Positions 37,562-49,100 of a DNA stretch of 64,000 nucleotides are shown piece after piece. Under the pieces are notes generated by a model that was given only the letters and a program-made list of their open reading frames with translations, made no database searches and had not been told where the DNA came from. A program made the position numbers and the translations under genes. How positions within the stretch are numbered: position 1 is the stretch's first letter; each line of letters opens with the position of its first letter. Source of the stretch: Ustulina deusta (taxonomy: Eukaryota; Ascomycota; Sordariomycetes; Xylariales; Xylariaceae). Location: contig JAJNNX010000033.1 of NCBI GenBank assembly GCA_023159155.1, positions 62,001-126,000 of the forward strand. The letters run 5' to 3'.

Positions 37562-37684
37562 ATGGCTTCCCTCCAGTTCCTCGAGCCCGCCGGCACCATC
37601 CGCGCAACATCACAACTTTCAGAGCCCCCCACAACAGGACTTCGTCTTGTTCGACTCGCCTCAGCCCACGAGAACGACCGTTAA
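37562..37684 (+). other. Upstream ORF 2 of the bZIP gene (40 aa)
   Basis: ATG (context ATCATGGCT) to TAA, 41 codons including stop, ending 337 bases before the first AUG of the bZIP frame. The two-uORF layout in a leader of about 0.7 kb resembles what I recall of Neurospora cpc-1. Confidence 0.55.
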
Positions 37685-38021
37685 CCGCACTGTCTCGTCG
37701 CCTGCCACCACAGCAGCGCCAGCCTTTGGATCTCTAAACAACAGCAACACCAGCACCACTCGTCGCGATTCGAGCGCGTCTCCTGCTCTTCAGAATCAGC
37801 GCGTACAGCAGATCATCCAAGCAACAGGGCATCAGTTTTCTCCTTCGGCTTTGACCAACCGGTTCAACTCTATTGCGCAAAACCAAAGTCAACACCAACA
37901 GTTTTACGCACCCCTATCCACCTCATCCTCCGCCGCTGTAGTGAACCAGCAGACCCGTATTGCTCGTCCACCCATTCCCCTATTTTCCCAGGGCATTGGT
38001 AATCAGCGGTCCCCGGCCAAC

Positions 38022-38774
38022 ATGGATCTTCAAGGTAAATTTCTTGCTGCCCCTCTTGAAGAGAATCCCAACTTACCCCAATCAGACGCGATGAACAGTC
38101 TTGAAGGCTTCACGGCCTTCGGAGGTGGTGCCTCGGCGTCGACCGCTTTCTCTTCTCCGGCTATCACCGGCTGCGACCTGGATATGAGCTCTGCCTCGAG
38201 TTCCCACTTGGGCACAGTCTCACCAGGCGAACTGCTTCTCCGTGAACAGTTCTCAGCCCCAAATTCCACTGCTTTCACCAACTTGACTACGCCTTCCAAC
38301 TTTGGCGAATCTCCCGAGTTCGAAAACTTCGAGGTTTCGCCCAACTTCGGTGACTTCGACGCTGGCTCCACTGAGAACTGGTTCCCTCTCTTTCCCGAGA
38401 GCACAATCACTAATCAGGCCAGCGCATCAACAAAGTCGCCGATAGTGGCCCCTGCAGAGCTCGAGATTGCTGAAACCGACTCTCTCCCTCGTCGGAAACC
38501 GGGCAGCTCGCCGCCATCGTCTTCCAATCACGGCCGACACTCATCCGTCTCTGGCGTGAACTCTCGGCGGCGGGACAAGCCTCTTCCTCCCATCATTATT
38601 GATGATCCTAACGACACTGTCGCGATGAAGCGAGCGCGCAATACTCTTGCCGCCCGTAAGTCACGAGAGCGTAAGGCTCAGAAACTGGAGGAGCTCGAGG
38701 AAAAGATCGCTAAATTGGAAGAAGAGCGTGATCATTGGAAGCGGATAGCTTTGAGTCGACCTAGTGGTGCATAG
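38022..38774 (+). CDS. cpc-1: bZIP transcription factor, Cpc1/Gcn4 type
   Basis: Cpc1/Gcn4 activates amino-acid biosynthesis genes under starvation (cross-pathway control). The C-terminus has the basic region NTLAARKSRERKAQKLEELE preceded by DDPNDTVAMKRAR, then a short leucine zipper (LEELEEKIAKLEEERDHWKR), the Gcn4 signature. The middle holds acidic/aromatic activation segments (FGESPEFENFEVSPNFGDFD, ENWFPLFPES). From AUG 38022 (CCAACATGG) the product is 250 residues, close to other family members. The same frame is open without an ATG back to about 37370 and reads protein-like (QDFVLFDSPQPTRTT), so a spliced or non-AUG N-terminal extension cannot be ruled out. Two uORFs precede it, as expected for translational control via Gcn2/eIF2. 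It is convergent with GCN20. Confidence 0.85.
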   Translation: MDLQGKFLAAPLEENPNLPQSDAMNSLEGFTAFGGGASASTAFSSPAITGCDLDMSSASSSHLGTVSPGELLLREQFSAPNSTAFTNLTTPSNFGESPEFENFEVSPNFGDFDAGSTENWFPLFPESTITNQASASTKSPIVAPAELEIAETDSLPRRKPGSSPPSSSNHGRHSSVSGVNSRRRDKPLPPIIIDDPNDTVAMKRARNTLAARKSRERKAQKLEELEEKIAKLEEERDHWKRIALSRPSGA

Positions 38775-40593
38775 GGTTAGCACCGTCTTGGTACTTTCTT
38801 ACTCTGATGTATGTTGCATGGTCAGGAACTGGAGGGGCAGGCCACGGTGGCCTCGCCGCCTCAATCCGTTTTTTGGGAGGTAAAGGTAACAGTCCTTTGC
38901 TATCGGCGCTCGGGACAATGACGCTTTTGCCAGGGTTATATCTTCGTCTTTTCTGTCGTGTCGTTTCCTATTATCTTGTCGTCCTCATTTTAAGGCCGAC
39001 CACCAAAAGTCGACATAGTTGACATTTCTTGTGTGACGTATTCGCATCAGACTTTGACTCCTGGATGCCGTCAAAGTTCAATACCTTGTTGTCAGATGTT
39101 TCCTAGAACATTATAGAAAATTATAAAGATGTCAACCTAGATATTTCATGTTGTGGCCGTGACTTGTGCGAGTGAAAAGATTGTGCTCACAATCAATCGA
39201 AGGTTGATCTGTGAGATTTTGTCTGGTTCCCAAATTAGTCGTCCTCACTCTTTAAGACGCGTCACTTGAGGCGTAAGTCGAAGCAGGTGCCAGAGCACCT
39301 TATCCTATCGCATGTTCCTCAGCCGTCCGTGGTGAAGCAATGAAAGTGTGTTTGACAAGGCGGCCTTCTATGTCAAGGTTTCCAAGATGCCCTTTACTTG
39401 TCTTTTTGCCTGTCTTCCTATGATGGCCTGTCGCGCCAGGTGTTTGTCGTATTGCTGTGAAGGATAAAAAAGGGGAGTTTCGAACGCGTAGGGGACTATA
39501 CTATCACTCGTTCGCTTGGCCCTTCTCGGTATCTGTGTTTCGCTTCGACTAGTCCCGCGTATGGTGACGGTGTGTATTTGTACAGAGACAGTGAGGATGT
39601 ATCCTTCAGTGTATCTGTGAAGGCATCGGTCGAGTTAGCAGGATGGAGGCTGGGTGAGGTGATGATGGATGATATTGGCAGGAATGATGAATGTCGGGCA
39701 TCGAGATGGTCGGTATGTGTATGATTAAAAGAGAGAGAGAAAGAGAGATAGGTATACATACATAGTATTTGATATTTCGTATGAAGAATGAGGCTAAGTA
39801 TCGCGAGTTAGAAGGTGGGTGGGTAAGTGAGTGAGTCAGCAAGTTCCGAGACCTAGCATCGTGAGCCCAAGCAAGACCTGATTGGTGTCCCAGCCACTCA
39901 CTCACTCACTCACTCACTCACTACCCAGGCACCTCACCAACCAACCAACCTACCCTGTCTCCCACCGTGGTCGTTGCTGCCTCCTCGCGACCAAGGTATA
40001 CATCAGTAAGTAAGTAGTACACATCGGTTGGTTTCCCACACAATCAACCAACATCGCAAGGGAAAAAGGCCGAAGAGAAGGGAAGAGAGAAAAAGGCCAG
40101 AAAAAAAAACCAACAGAAAAACAAAGAATAAACAATGCGAATTAATCGATGAGGGAGGGGGGACATGCATGGAGAGAAGACAAGTAGTAATAATATAAAG
40201 AGAGCATAAAGAGAGTTTCACGCCCACTTAATCCCGACCACGTCATCTGGGCACAAAAAAAAGTCATCGGTTGAGTCATTCCACGAGATAACTCTGGAAA
40301 TTTTTTTAGCCCTCCCAATCGCGACGGACCTAGTGGATCACAACCGATACTTCGATCTAAGACATTTCACGTCTGCGTGGTGAGTGCAACAACCTCTAAA
40401 GCTTGGATGCCCGTGTGGACGAGTTACCGTAGGATAACTCGGTAGGCAACAAATTTAACGACAGCGAGTAAAACACTGATACGGAGCCAGTAAAAATCAA
40501 GTCTTTTTTTATTTCTCATGTCTCATCAAGCTATTCCTATCGTGACGCATATGTAACACTCTCCTCCACGCCCACCTTTCTATATGGCTCTTT
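38775..40593. other. Convergent intergenic region between bZIP and GCN20 genes
   Basis: No gene seen. It holds 3' UTRs of both genes, GA-rich tracts (39725-39750), (ACTC)n at about 39896-39922, and two TGAGTCA sites (39832-39838, 40272-40278) that match the Gcn4 consensus but lie downstream of both genes. Confidence 0.5.
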
Positions 40594-42969
40594 CTAATGC
40601 GCCTTGACCACACCGGCTTGGTCGGCTAGGGCAGCGATCCTCTTCTTGTACTGCTGGACGTCGCCAGGGAACTTCCAGACGGTACCACTCTCGCAGACCC
40701 AGAGGCTGTTGCACACCGTCTGCAGCATGGTGACATCGTGGGAAACCATGAGCACGCCACCCTGGAATTCGTTGAGAGCCTCGGCGAGCGCATCCATGGC
40801 CTCGATATCGAGGTGATTGGACGGTTCGTCGAGGACGAGGATGTGTGGTTGCGTGAGTGCCAGACATGCGAACGCGACACGGGATTTCTGACCTCCGGAA
40901 AGAACGGCCATCTTCTGCAAGCCCGTCGTGCCTGTGATACCGAAGGACCCCAGCTGGCGGCGGTACTCCTCGTCTGAGCGACCCGGGTACTCCTTGGCCA
41001 TAAAGCTGACGGCGCTCATTGTCAGGTCCAGCGCGTCGACGTGGTGTTGCGCGAAGAAGCCGATGCGCAGTCGCGAGTTTTGCGATATCAAGCCCTGGGT
41101 AGCCGACAATTTGCCGATGAGGAGCTTTAGAATCGTGGTCTTGCCGGCACCGTTGGGTCCGACGATACCGATTCGGGAGTCTAGTTGGACGTCCAAGTCG
41201 ACGTCCCTGAGCAGGATATTGTCTGGGGTGTAACCGAAGGTGACGCCAGTCATTTGAACGATGGGAGGCGAGAGCTTTTCTACTTCGGGGAATTTGAACT
41301 TGACGCTGTACTCTGCCTCTGGTGGCTGCAGGATCGGCATACGTTCCAGCTTCTTGATACGTGACTGAGCTTCGGCGGCTTTGCCAGCATTATAGCGGAA
41401 CTTGTCGATGAAAGCCTGTAAATGGGCACGCTGAGCCACGTTGTTCTCATATTCCCTCTTTGCGATCTTCTTGCGCTCTTCCTTAGTAGCATAGAAGGAT
41501 TCGAAGTTCGCTCCTCTGTAGTAGTCCAGGCGCTCGGAATGCTGGTGTATGATGTCTGTTGCTACCTCATTCAGGAAGGCTCTGTCGTGAGAGACAACCA
41601 AGATTGTGCTAGGGTATGTTTGAAGGTAATTAGACAAGAAGGTGATCGAAGGGACGTCCAACATGTTTGACGGTTCGTCGAGAAGAAGTAGGTCAGGCTC
41701 GCAGAAAAGGGCTCTAGCAAGAGCCAGACGCATACGCCAACCACCCGAAAACGTCTTGGTGGCGAACTGTTGTCTTTCTGCAGAGAAACCAAGACCGGCG
41801 AGGATACTAGCCGCTCTGGGCTCGGCCTTGTCGGATTCCATCTCTGCGAGCTTCGTTTGGATATCACCGAGCTTTTGGTCGAGCGCCTCTCGATCGCGAT
41901 CTAATTTAGTCGCATCAGCTGACGTATCGGCCATGGATGATCTCTGCGACTCGATCTGCGTGAGACGAGTCGTGATTTCCTTTGGTCGCTGTTAGCACGT
42001 TCGTATTTTGTTAGGGTGGCAGGTTGCCATGTACCTGTTGTTCTTTCATCAAGACCTTTCGCCAGACGTCGGCATCCAAGACCGCTTGCAGGGCAGGTGT
42101 GTCGTCTCCAGTAATCTGTAGACGCGTTAGCACGGGGCCCAGATTTCTATAGCTGTAGAGTACCCGGGTAGTCATACCTCTTGTTCAACGTGCAGGATGG
42201 AAATATGGGTAGGAATAGGCAGCTCTCGTCTCGATAATGCCCTGAGCAGAGTAGATTTACCAACACCGTTGTTACCTACCAGACCATAGCGATGGCCAAA
42301 CGCAAGCGTTAGGTCAGTGTCAGTCAAAATCCTCGTGCCACCAATGCTGACATCAGCGTTCTCGATCTTGATGTCCTTCGTCTTAGCAAGACCACCACCA
42401 GGCCCAAGTTGGAGCGGGTTAACAGCCATGTAGAATTCCTCGTAAGACTGGGATTCAGGCTGGTTGAGAAGTCGCGAAGCCTCGTACTCGACATTCTTGA
42501 ATTGCTTCTTACTCTGCTTTGCAGCGATCTTGCGCTCGGCCTTCTCAAGCTTCTTGCGGTCTACCTTGGACTCAACCTTACGCGTATTGGCAGACTCGAG
42601 GTCGACACTGCCAGTAGCGACGGCTAGAGTCGAGGACATGTTCCGCTGTGAGCCGACCTGGAAGGCCTGGTCGAGACGCTTCACGGAGGGTCCATGACGC
42701 TCTCCGCTACCGCCATTTGCCTCTTCATACTTGTCGACCCATTTCGCAACCAGCGCGCGGATCTTCTCCTGCTGTGCAGCACTCTCGACGTTGCCGGCCG
42801 CGGATATCAGGAGCTCCGTGATGGTAGAGGCAGCCTCGACCAAGGGAGAGAAATCCGAGGCCTCGTCTTCACCGATCCAGGCGGTTGAGGCGTGTCTGAG
42901 ATACCCAACCGAATATTCGGAAACAACCGGGTCGATATCCGGCAGGGCAGCTCTAATATCGGCCTCCAT
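40594..42969 (-). CDS. GCN20: Gcn20-type ABC-F ATPase
   Basis: Gcn20 binds Gcn1 on ribosomes and helps uncharged tRNA activate the kinase Gcn2. Exons on the minus strand are 42178-42969, 42035-42115 and 40594-41979, giving 752 residues, with complete-codon junctions. The N-terminal ~190 residues form the Gcn1-binding-type region (MEADIRAALPDIDPVVSEY). Two ABC domains follow: Walker A GLVGNNGVGKSTLL, signature FSGGWRMRLALARAL, Walker B LLLLDEPSNMLD; then Walker A GIVGPNGAGKTTILKLL, signature LSGGQKSRVAFA, Walker B ILVLDEPSNHLD. The linker between them is Lys/Arg/Glu-rich and helical. No membrane segments, as expected for ABC-F. The gene ends 1.8 kb from the convergent cpc-1-like gene, which acts downstream in the same pathway. 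Confidence 0.93.
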
Positions 42970-43415
42970 TTTGATGCGGTTTTAGGGAGGTGTATTGTAT
43001 GTTTCAGGCGTTGTTATAAATGCACCTTTGCGGCGTTGCTTCGTGGACAGTGCAGTCGGTAGAAGAAGTCGAGGACCAAGGTACCGTTAGATAGACGGTC
43101 TCGTCGCTGCTAAGTACCTATATTTGGCCTGAGAATCTCCAGAGTTATAGTGGGTCGTTCCCAGCGCTCGTCGGCTAAACATCGGGTCCCAGGGTCAACC
43201 TCATCCAGTACATGACCTACCTACCACTCCTGTTCAGCCCTATCAAGGTCAGTACCCAATGTTCATCCAACTCAAGGTTGGTAGCATCTATCCAATTTGC
43301 TGTTGCTTTCCCGTTCACTTACGAGAATCTGGGGCTCGTTGATAAACCCGGATAGCTGGAATAAAAGAGGCCGGGGGTCCTGGAACGCAGCTGTCCAATA
43401 ATCGAAAATCAGGTG

Positions 43416-43655
43416 CTACGAGCATCTCTGATCCCAAGCAAGAAATTTGTCCACAAACCCCGTACAAAATAGATACTGGAGGCCGTACCAATTCGTAAGG
43501 GCTCGGATTATGTGATCGGTTGCAACAAGAGTATTGGAGGATTGCGGGTTGGGGGTTTCGTAGATATCTTCGACCAACCGTCCGAGCGTAGTCTCGGGAC
43601 GTTGACCTTCCAAGGTCGGAGAATGAAAACTTGGTGGCGAGATGATTGACATGGT
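43416..43655 (-). CDS. Small hypothetical protein, 79 aa
   Basis: A minus-strand frame from ATG 43655 codes MSIISPPSFHSPTLEGQRPE, then TLGRLVEDIYETPNP and ALTNWYGLQYLFCTGFVDKF before a stop at 43416. Composition is protein-like, but there is no domain, signal peptide or neighbour evidence. It may be an exon of a longer gene or chance. Confidence 0.3.
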   Translation of the reverse strand, partial: TMSIISPPSFHSPTLEGQRPETTLGRLVEDIYETPNPQSSNTLVATDHIIRALTNWYGLQYLFCTGFVDKFLAWDQRCS

Positions 43656-44212
43656 CCCTAGGAGGTGTGTGTTCGTTCGAGTGAAGCTTGTTTTGTTGGG
43701 GCGAATGTGCAGTGTGTAAGACGATCTATCTGTCAACAGAAGATTCCCTGAAGCAAGTTCCTAATCACTTCAACAGCGGTTGGATAGCTGGATGGATATT
43801 TCCACACAGCCACATCGATGCATTCGGCTGTATATAAAGCCTATGCGTGTGCCTAGATGTGAGTTGCTGAAGCCACCAGGCAAAGCCAGCCCGATTAGCC
43901 CATTGAACATGAAAAGCCACTGAGTGCTTGGTTTTATTTTGTACACGTCATCAATGGCCTGTGTCAGCATCTAGAAAGCTATAGCCCATGTACTGGACCG
44001 GTATTAAATTATTGTCCCACAGCCGGGCACAATCCTGCAAGAATGGCAGAAAGGAATCATATAGGTATCAGGTTGATCTGGCAAGTCTACGAAGAATTCA
44101 ATTAAAAGAGAAGAAACCACCCTCAATATGTTGCTCCTTCCTTGCGTGCAGCCTTATAATGACCAAAAGCGCAACTGCCCTTCGACGTTCCCACACCATC
44201 TGTACCTAACCG

Positions 44213-44345
44213 TTTATTGGTGCAGTGGTCACTGGTAAAGGTAGTCACTAAGGAACAACATTAGACAGTTTTCCGGTTTAACTGGATGCCCGGGAGCCAG
44301 TTCGATTCTTTTTGTGACCCTTTTTTTATCTCTTTTTTATTTTAA
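44213..44345 (+). repeat. SINE-like tRNA-derived repeat (candidate)
   Basis: An A-box match TGGTGCAGTGG at about 44219 (or TGGTAAAGGTAG at about 44232) is followed by a B-box core GTTCGATTC near 44303-44311, then TTTTTGTGACC and a T-rich tail. GGTCAC near the 5' side can pair with GTGACC at the 3' side like a relic acceptor stem. No other copy was found in the window. Confidence 0.4.
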
Positions 44346-45563
44346 TTTTTTATAAAAAATCTCCATCAGGGCATTATCGTCAAAATAAGGGAGGCTTGTG
44401 CACTCCACGCCCATGTCTATATATCTCACCAGATCTCCCTAGACCTCATAGGGTCACTCTTTCGCTTCCAATTATCCTGAATACAATGCACCTTAACTGC
44501 TTACTTATATACGTCTCCACTCCATCTGGCAATTACAGCCCATAAGCAATTCGGGCCCAACACGAGACTCAACTTAGCTCGACAACATTTCAGCTAATCT
44601 AAATATAACCAACCAATAGCCGTAAGCTTTCCATCTAGCCATTCCATTGTCATATGCTGTAGCTTGTTGACGGCGCATCCATTGCATGGGTTAAATCACC
44701 TGATGGCTTTGATTTCACATGGAATAAGCCTAGTGCTACTCTGCTCTTTGGGCCTTGCTATGTAAATATGTGCAATTTTCGCAGTGATTATTAGAAGGGA
44801 CTCATGCACTTGTTTTCATACGTATAGGGGCTCGTTATGCGACTTCTATGTCACTAAGCTTGAGTGGAGTATGTTGATGTATTCATACATGCTTCATCGA
44901 CAAAATCCCTATTTTCAACCTGAACATAACCCTCAAAGTACGACGTATCATGTCCGCACTCTCAAGGATACTACCGGACCGCCCGCATTCTGAGTCAAGC
45001 TACAAAACTAGCAGAGGAAGAGGCGCTTGGAAACTGACCAAGACGCCCGCTCCATATTCCGTCGGGGCGATCTCTGGACCTTACAAGAGGCCTACTTGGG
45101 GTATTCTGGAATCTGTATGTCTCGGGGTGGTCAAACCCGCGAGATTTCAGGAACCAATTATGTCTCGTTGTATATCGTTATGCAGTAGTGTGACGCGCTG
45201 TACGTAAACCGCGCACGCAACGGAGGACAACTTCCCCGGGCTACATAGAGAAGCGGTTGAACTTTATCCGAAGACAGGGCTCAGGGCTATACCAGCGAGC
45301 AGGTTCAGTGGGTGTAAGGTATGGGAAGGAAGGTGTAAGGCTAGTACTGTATTTAGCTGGCAGGCTTACGCTACAGACCCCTCCATTGACAATACAACAT
45401 CTTTTTGGCCGTTGAAGCCACTTTCTATACCCAGTGGCAATACTCTAGCCGTGTACGTCGCTTCGCTTTTCGCAAAGCTTCACAAGACCAGGATCGTATC
45501 TACGGAATTAAGCAAGTGTTTCAGCTACGAGTCGGCAACTCAGATCTAGGCGAGTCTACACAT
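44346..45563. other. Intergenic, no gene seen
   Basis: Only short open frames without features. The stretch at 44950-45207 reads as an 85-residue frame rich in Arg and Ser, which I do not support as a gene. Confidence 0.4.
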
Positions 45564-45973
45564 AAACTGAGGGTAGCCCACCCCTGTTGACCTGAGGGTA
45601 CCCGTGCTTTTTTTAAGTAACTAGTGCTCCACAGAGTACTTTTCGTACAATCGATTAGAAATGCACGTTTAAATACATAGAACGTTTATAGCTAAGTTAA
45701 TACATATAACATATTTTATATAACAAATAAAAAACAATACTCTAAGGTAAGTTGTTGTTTTTAAAAAGGGAAAAGAGTAAACATATATAATTATAAGTAA
45801 GTTTGTATTAAAATAAATATGCAAGTATAAGATTTTATACAAATTATGTAAATTATAAATATATATTTAAAGGCATATTCTAATCGATTGTATGAAAAGT
45901 ACTCTGTAGGGCACTGGTACATAAAAAAAGCACGGGTACCCTCAGGTCAACAGGGGTGGGCTACCCTCAGTTT
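45564..45973. mobile_element. MITE with ~96 bp terminal inverted repeats
   Basis: Bases 45564-45660 and 45878-45973 are inverted repeats of about 96 bp with roughly 90 percent or higher identity, beginning AAACTGAGGGTAGCCCACCC and ending ACAATCGATTAGAA. They enclose about 217 bases of very AT-rich DNA with no coding capacity. Within each arm the motif CTGAGGGTA occurs twice. A total length of 410 bp, long arms and an AT-rich centre are typical of foldback MITEs. I found no clear target-site duplication. Confidence 0.85.
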
Positions 45974-46054
45974 GTCTGATTACTCGATCTAGGCTGCCGC
46001 CAGGAGTTAGATACACTGGCGCAGAATTAGAAGATCACCTCACCAAGTATTATC

Positions 46055-46111
46055 CAGCCCAGAGTCTAACCAGGTGATGGAAGGGGGCGCATCTACCCCC
46101 TTGCTGGGCTG
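46055..46111. repeat. Nested hairpin
   Basis: CAGCCCAG (46055-46062) pairs with CTGGGCTG (46104-46111), and AAGGGGG (46081-46087) pairs with CCCCCTT (46096-46102) inside it. ATCACCT and AGGTGAT at 46034-46040 and 46072-46078 offer a competing stem. Function unknown. Confidence 0.5.
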
Positions 46112-49100
46112 AAATTAGGCCCAGTATTATCGCAAGGTGCAATAAAAGTTGACTTGGGGCCTGATAGTAGATCGAACTTGAGACTTAGTTACATCTTAGT
46201 CTACTCAATAATTTCTATGACGTAGGTCAACAATTACAACTCTGGTCCATTCCCTTGTCCTAAGCACAGCCACGACTATGGCTGGTGGTGGTGTGTGGCG
46301 CGGCACAACGTGGAGCTGCCCTTTCTGGCCGTATGAAATGGTAACTAGTTTCGGTTATCTCACACTTTTATTTCTCTTGTCTTTAGAACTCATGGCCGCT
46401 AGGCGACAACAGACTGATAAGACTAGAGTTACCGCAGACAAAAGAAATATCCCGAGTGTTTAATATTGCATCTGGTATGCTGTTTTTGACTAGTCCTCCC
46501 GTCTTGCCATCGAATCGCTAATCTGTCTTGACCGATAGAAGTACGTAATAATACCTACCGATAACTGGGGCTTTTCTCCTGAACAGAGACTTTTGAATTG
46601 GGTAGCCTACTAGATACAGTATCAGCGACAACTCGTTGGATTAAGGGATATTTTCACGGACATTAACGGGAAAGTTCATCATAATACTAATTATTCCTAG
46701 TGGGCTTGTCCGACCAGATGTTTGGGAGCGCATTCGCACTACATTCACCTCTGGCTACACCAATTGCCTGTTTACTCGTTAAGACTGACAGTCCTTTCGT
46801 CGTTAAGGTGAATGATGTCTTGTGCACCACCCCAGCATCTATGACGGTCATTTTATCTTGGTTGGTGACACATTAAATACCCTCCGCCCTCATATCGCAC
46901 ACTCTGCGTAACAAGCTGCATTTCATATTAGATCCCTGGCACAAGTCTAGAGGGAGGAAAAGCACTGGATGCGTGGTGTCGCGAAGTTAGGAGCTACGCT
47001 GTATGGTTCGGTTCACTCAGTCGGGCAGTGGGACATTTTGGTCAGGGGCCTCTGATCAACTTCCTCGAATCCTTGCCTTCCTATATTAAGGTATGTTGCT
47101 TATCCGGCTCCAATTTGTTCGAAAGTGATCAAATTTCTACCACATCTGGTAACATGGTTACTGGCTCTCGTTTCTTCTTTTTAATGATTCTTGCCTTACT
47201 CTTACTCCCTATAATTCAGGTGTTGAATCTAACATAGCATAATAATGACTACGAGCTCTTTGGTTTCTTTCCATGCATTCCGTATAGCGCCGACTTTCCA
47301 AGTGTTTGACTAGCAACCAATGTGCCAACTCAGTTAAAGTCGAATTTGCCGACAGAACTTAAAAAGAAGAGAAGGTCTTAGCAAAAAAACCCTCTGACAA
47401 TTGTGCAAGGCCCGTTCGTCGGGTATTCGCTGCTTACCCCTTACAAGGTTATCCCTGGTGCTATATCAAATGACTGCAAACTCTGCAGTGGCTGTCAGCA
47501 CTCAATTTCAAGCCGGGAAGTGCCTATCGGCAACCCCCGATGTTCTAGAGTTTAGGTAGAGCGTCGGACTCGAGAGAAGTTGTCATTCAAATATACCTTC
47601 TTGTTCTAAGGAGAGTTGCCACTCCAAGGCACATTATTGTCTCAGGGGGAGTTGTCAGTCGAGTATATAAGCCGAGAACTCCTAGATAAGAACAGCTAGG
47701 ATATATGGGCTTAAGATTGGTAGTGGTGTCTAGACATGTACGGAAAGTCAACTGGAAAGGAGCTTAGTCGCACATCTCAGAAATTTCGAATATTGATTAA
47801 TACATGATATTGGAGGTGAAAATTTAGTCGAGTCCCCGATCAAAGTCATGATCATCGCCCTTAATGTCACATTAGGATACGACTCTCCGAGTATTGCCCT
47901 TGGCCTATAGAATATCAAGGAGCATTTAATGGTAGGCATATGTCTCATATCATAATTCTTTGGAACTTATAGTCCGCGTGTTGTGGGAAGCATTCACATG
48001 GGCTTTTGTAAGAGAGCTGAGGTTGGCGTACTTCTCGCTAGGCAGCATATACGAGCGGTATGAACTGCAGGGAACTTCGCCACGCCAATGAACGTAATGA
48101 ACGCAGATATAAAACCCAATATGGCGTCCAGAAGAATGAGTACGAAAAAATAAGCCAAAAAAATAAAATAAAATAAAAATAAGTCGGGTTCATGACTATA
48201 CGACCGATGACATAGGCAGAGTTCTCGAGCTGGTGGAAAGGAGCGCCATTGAAAGCCAGACTTCCTAGGTATTACATCTTACTCTATATGCAGCGCATAA
48301 AACAGACAAGGAAGCAATGCACCATCAATAAAAAGAATATACTAGTATACATAGACGCAGCAAAATCATACATGCAGATAGATATACGAATATAATCCAT
48401 GCACGTGATGTCATGATGGCGTCAACAGCCTCGAGCGATCCATTGAACCGCCTCCACAGCCACCGCCCTTGGAGAAGCTGCAACGCATCCAAACGCCCGC
48501 CTGAGTCTGCAGCTGACTGCATGCATGCATGCATACGCCCCGCGAAAGTCCAGAGCGTGGAGGAGCGAAGAATAAGCTCAAGTCCGAGTAACCCGAGCGT
48601 CGGGTTCGCATTGTATATGTATAATAGGGGACGGTATAACGCCGACATCTGCATACCCACGTATATAAGCCAGACCACCTCGCCTCTTCCAACCGCCTAT
48701 CATAGCGACTCGGTGCACATGGTGGCGAGAACGAGAGACAGGCGGGCATCCCTCCGGGAGCACAGAAAGCAATACAGGGCGGAGAAAATCGAGCCGACTT
48801 GTCTCCAGCTGCTAGGATGTTCCCAACTGGTCGAGTGTCACAATGACACATGTCGGTCACCTCTACGACAATATCGGCCTACAGACCATGGTCGTCGATA
48901 CCTCTACCGATGTCATGTTATGCATGTACGCTGCCTGCGTACTGTAAGCGGGCTGGGGGATTTCGGCCGTAGGCAATGTAGGTAGGTATGTTGGAGACAA
49001 CGTGCGGAGTAGTACAAGGTACGCAGGCAGGGCTACAGAGTGAAGGGGTTATGTTCGTTAGCGAGAGCGTACATGACAGCTTGCATATAAGACTCCTAGC

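Noticed and set aside
47540..47575. tRNA-like D-arm string GGTAGAGCGTCGGACTC
   Set aside because: No B box or pairing acceptor stem nearby, so not called as a tRNA or SINE.
48411..48985. Overlapping long frames on both strands (190 and 149 residues)
   Set aside because: Both strands open over the same GC-richer patch, with no domain, splice logic or compositional sense; typical shadows.
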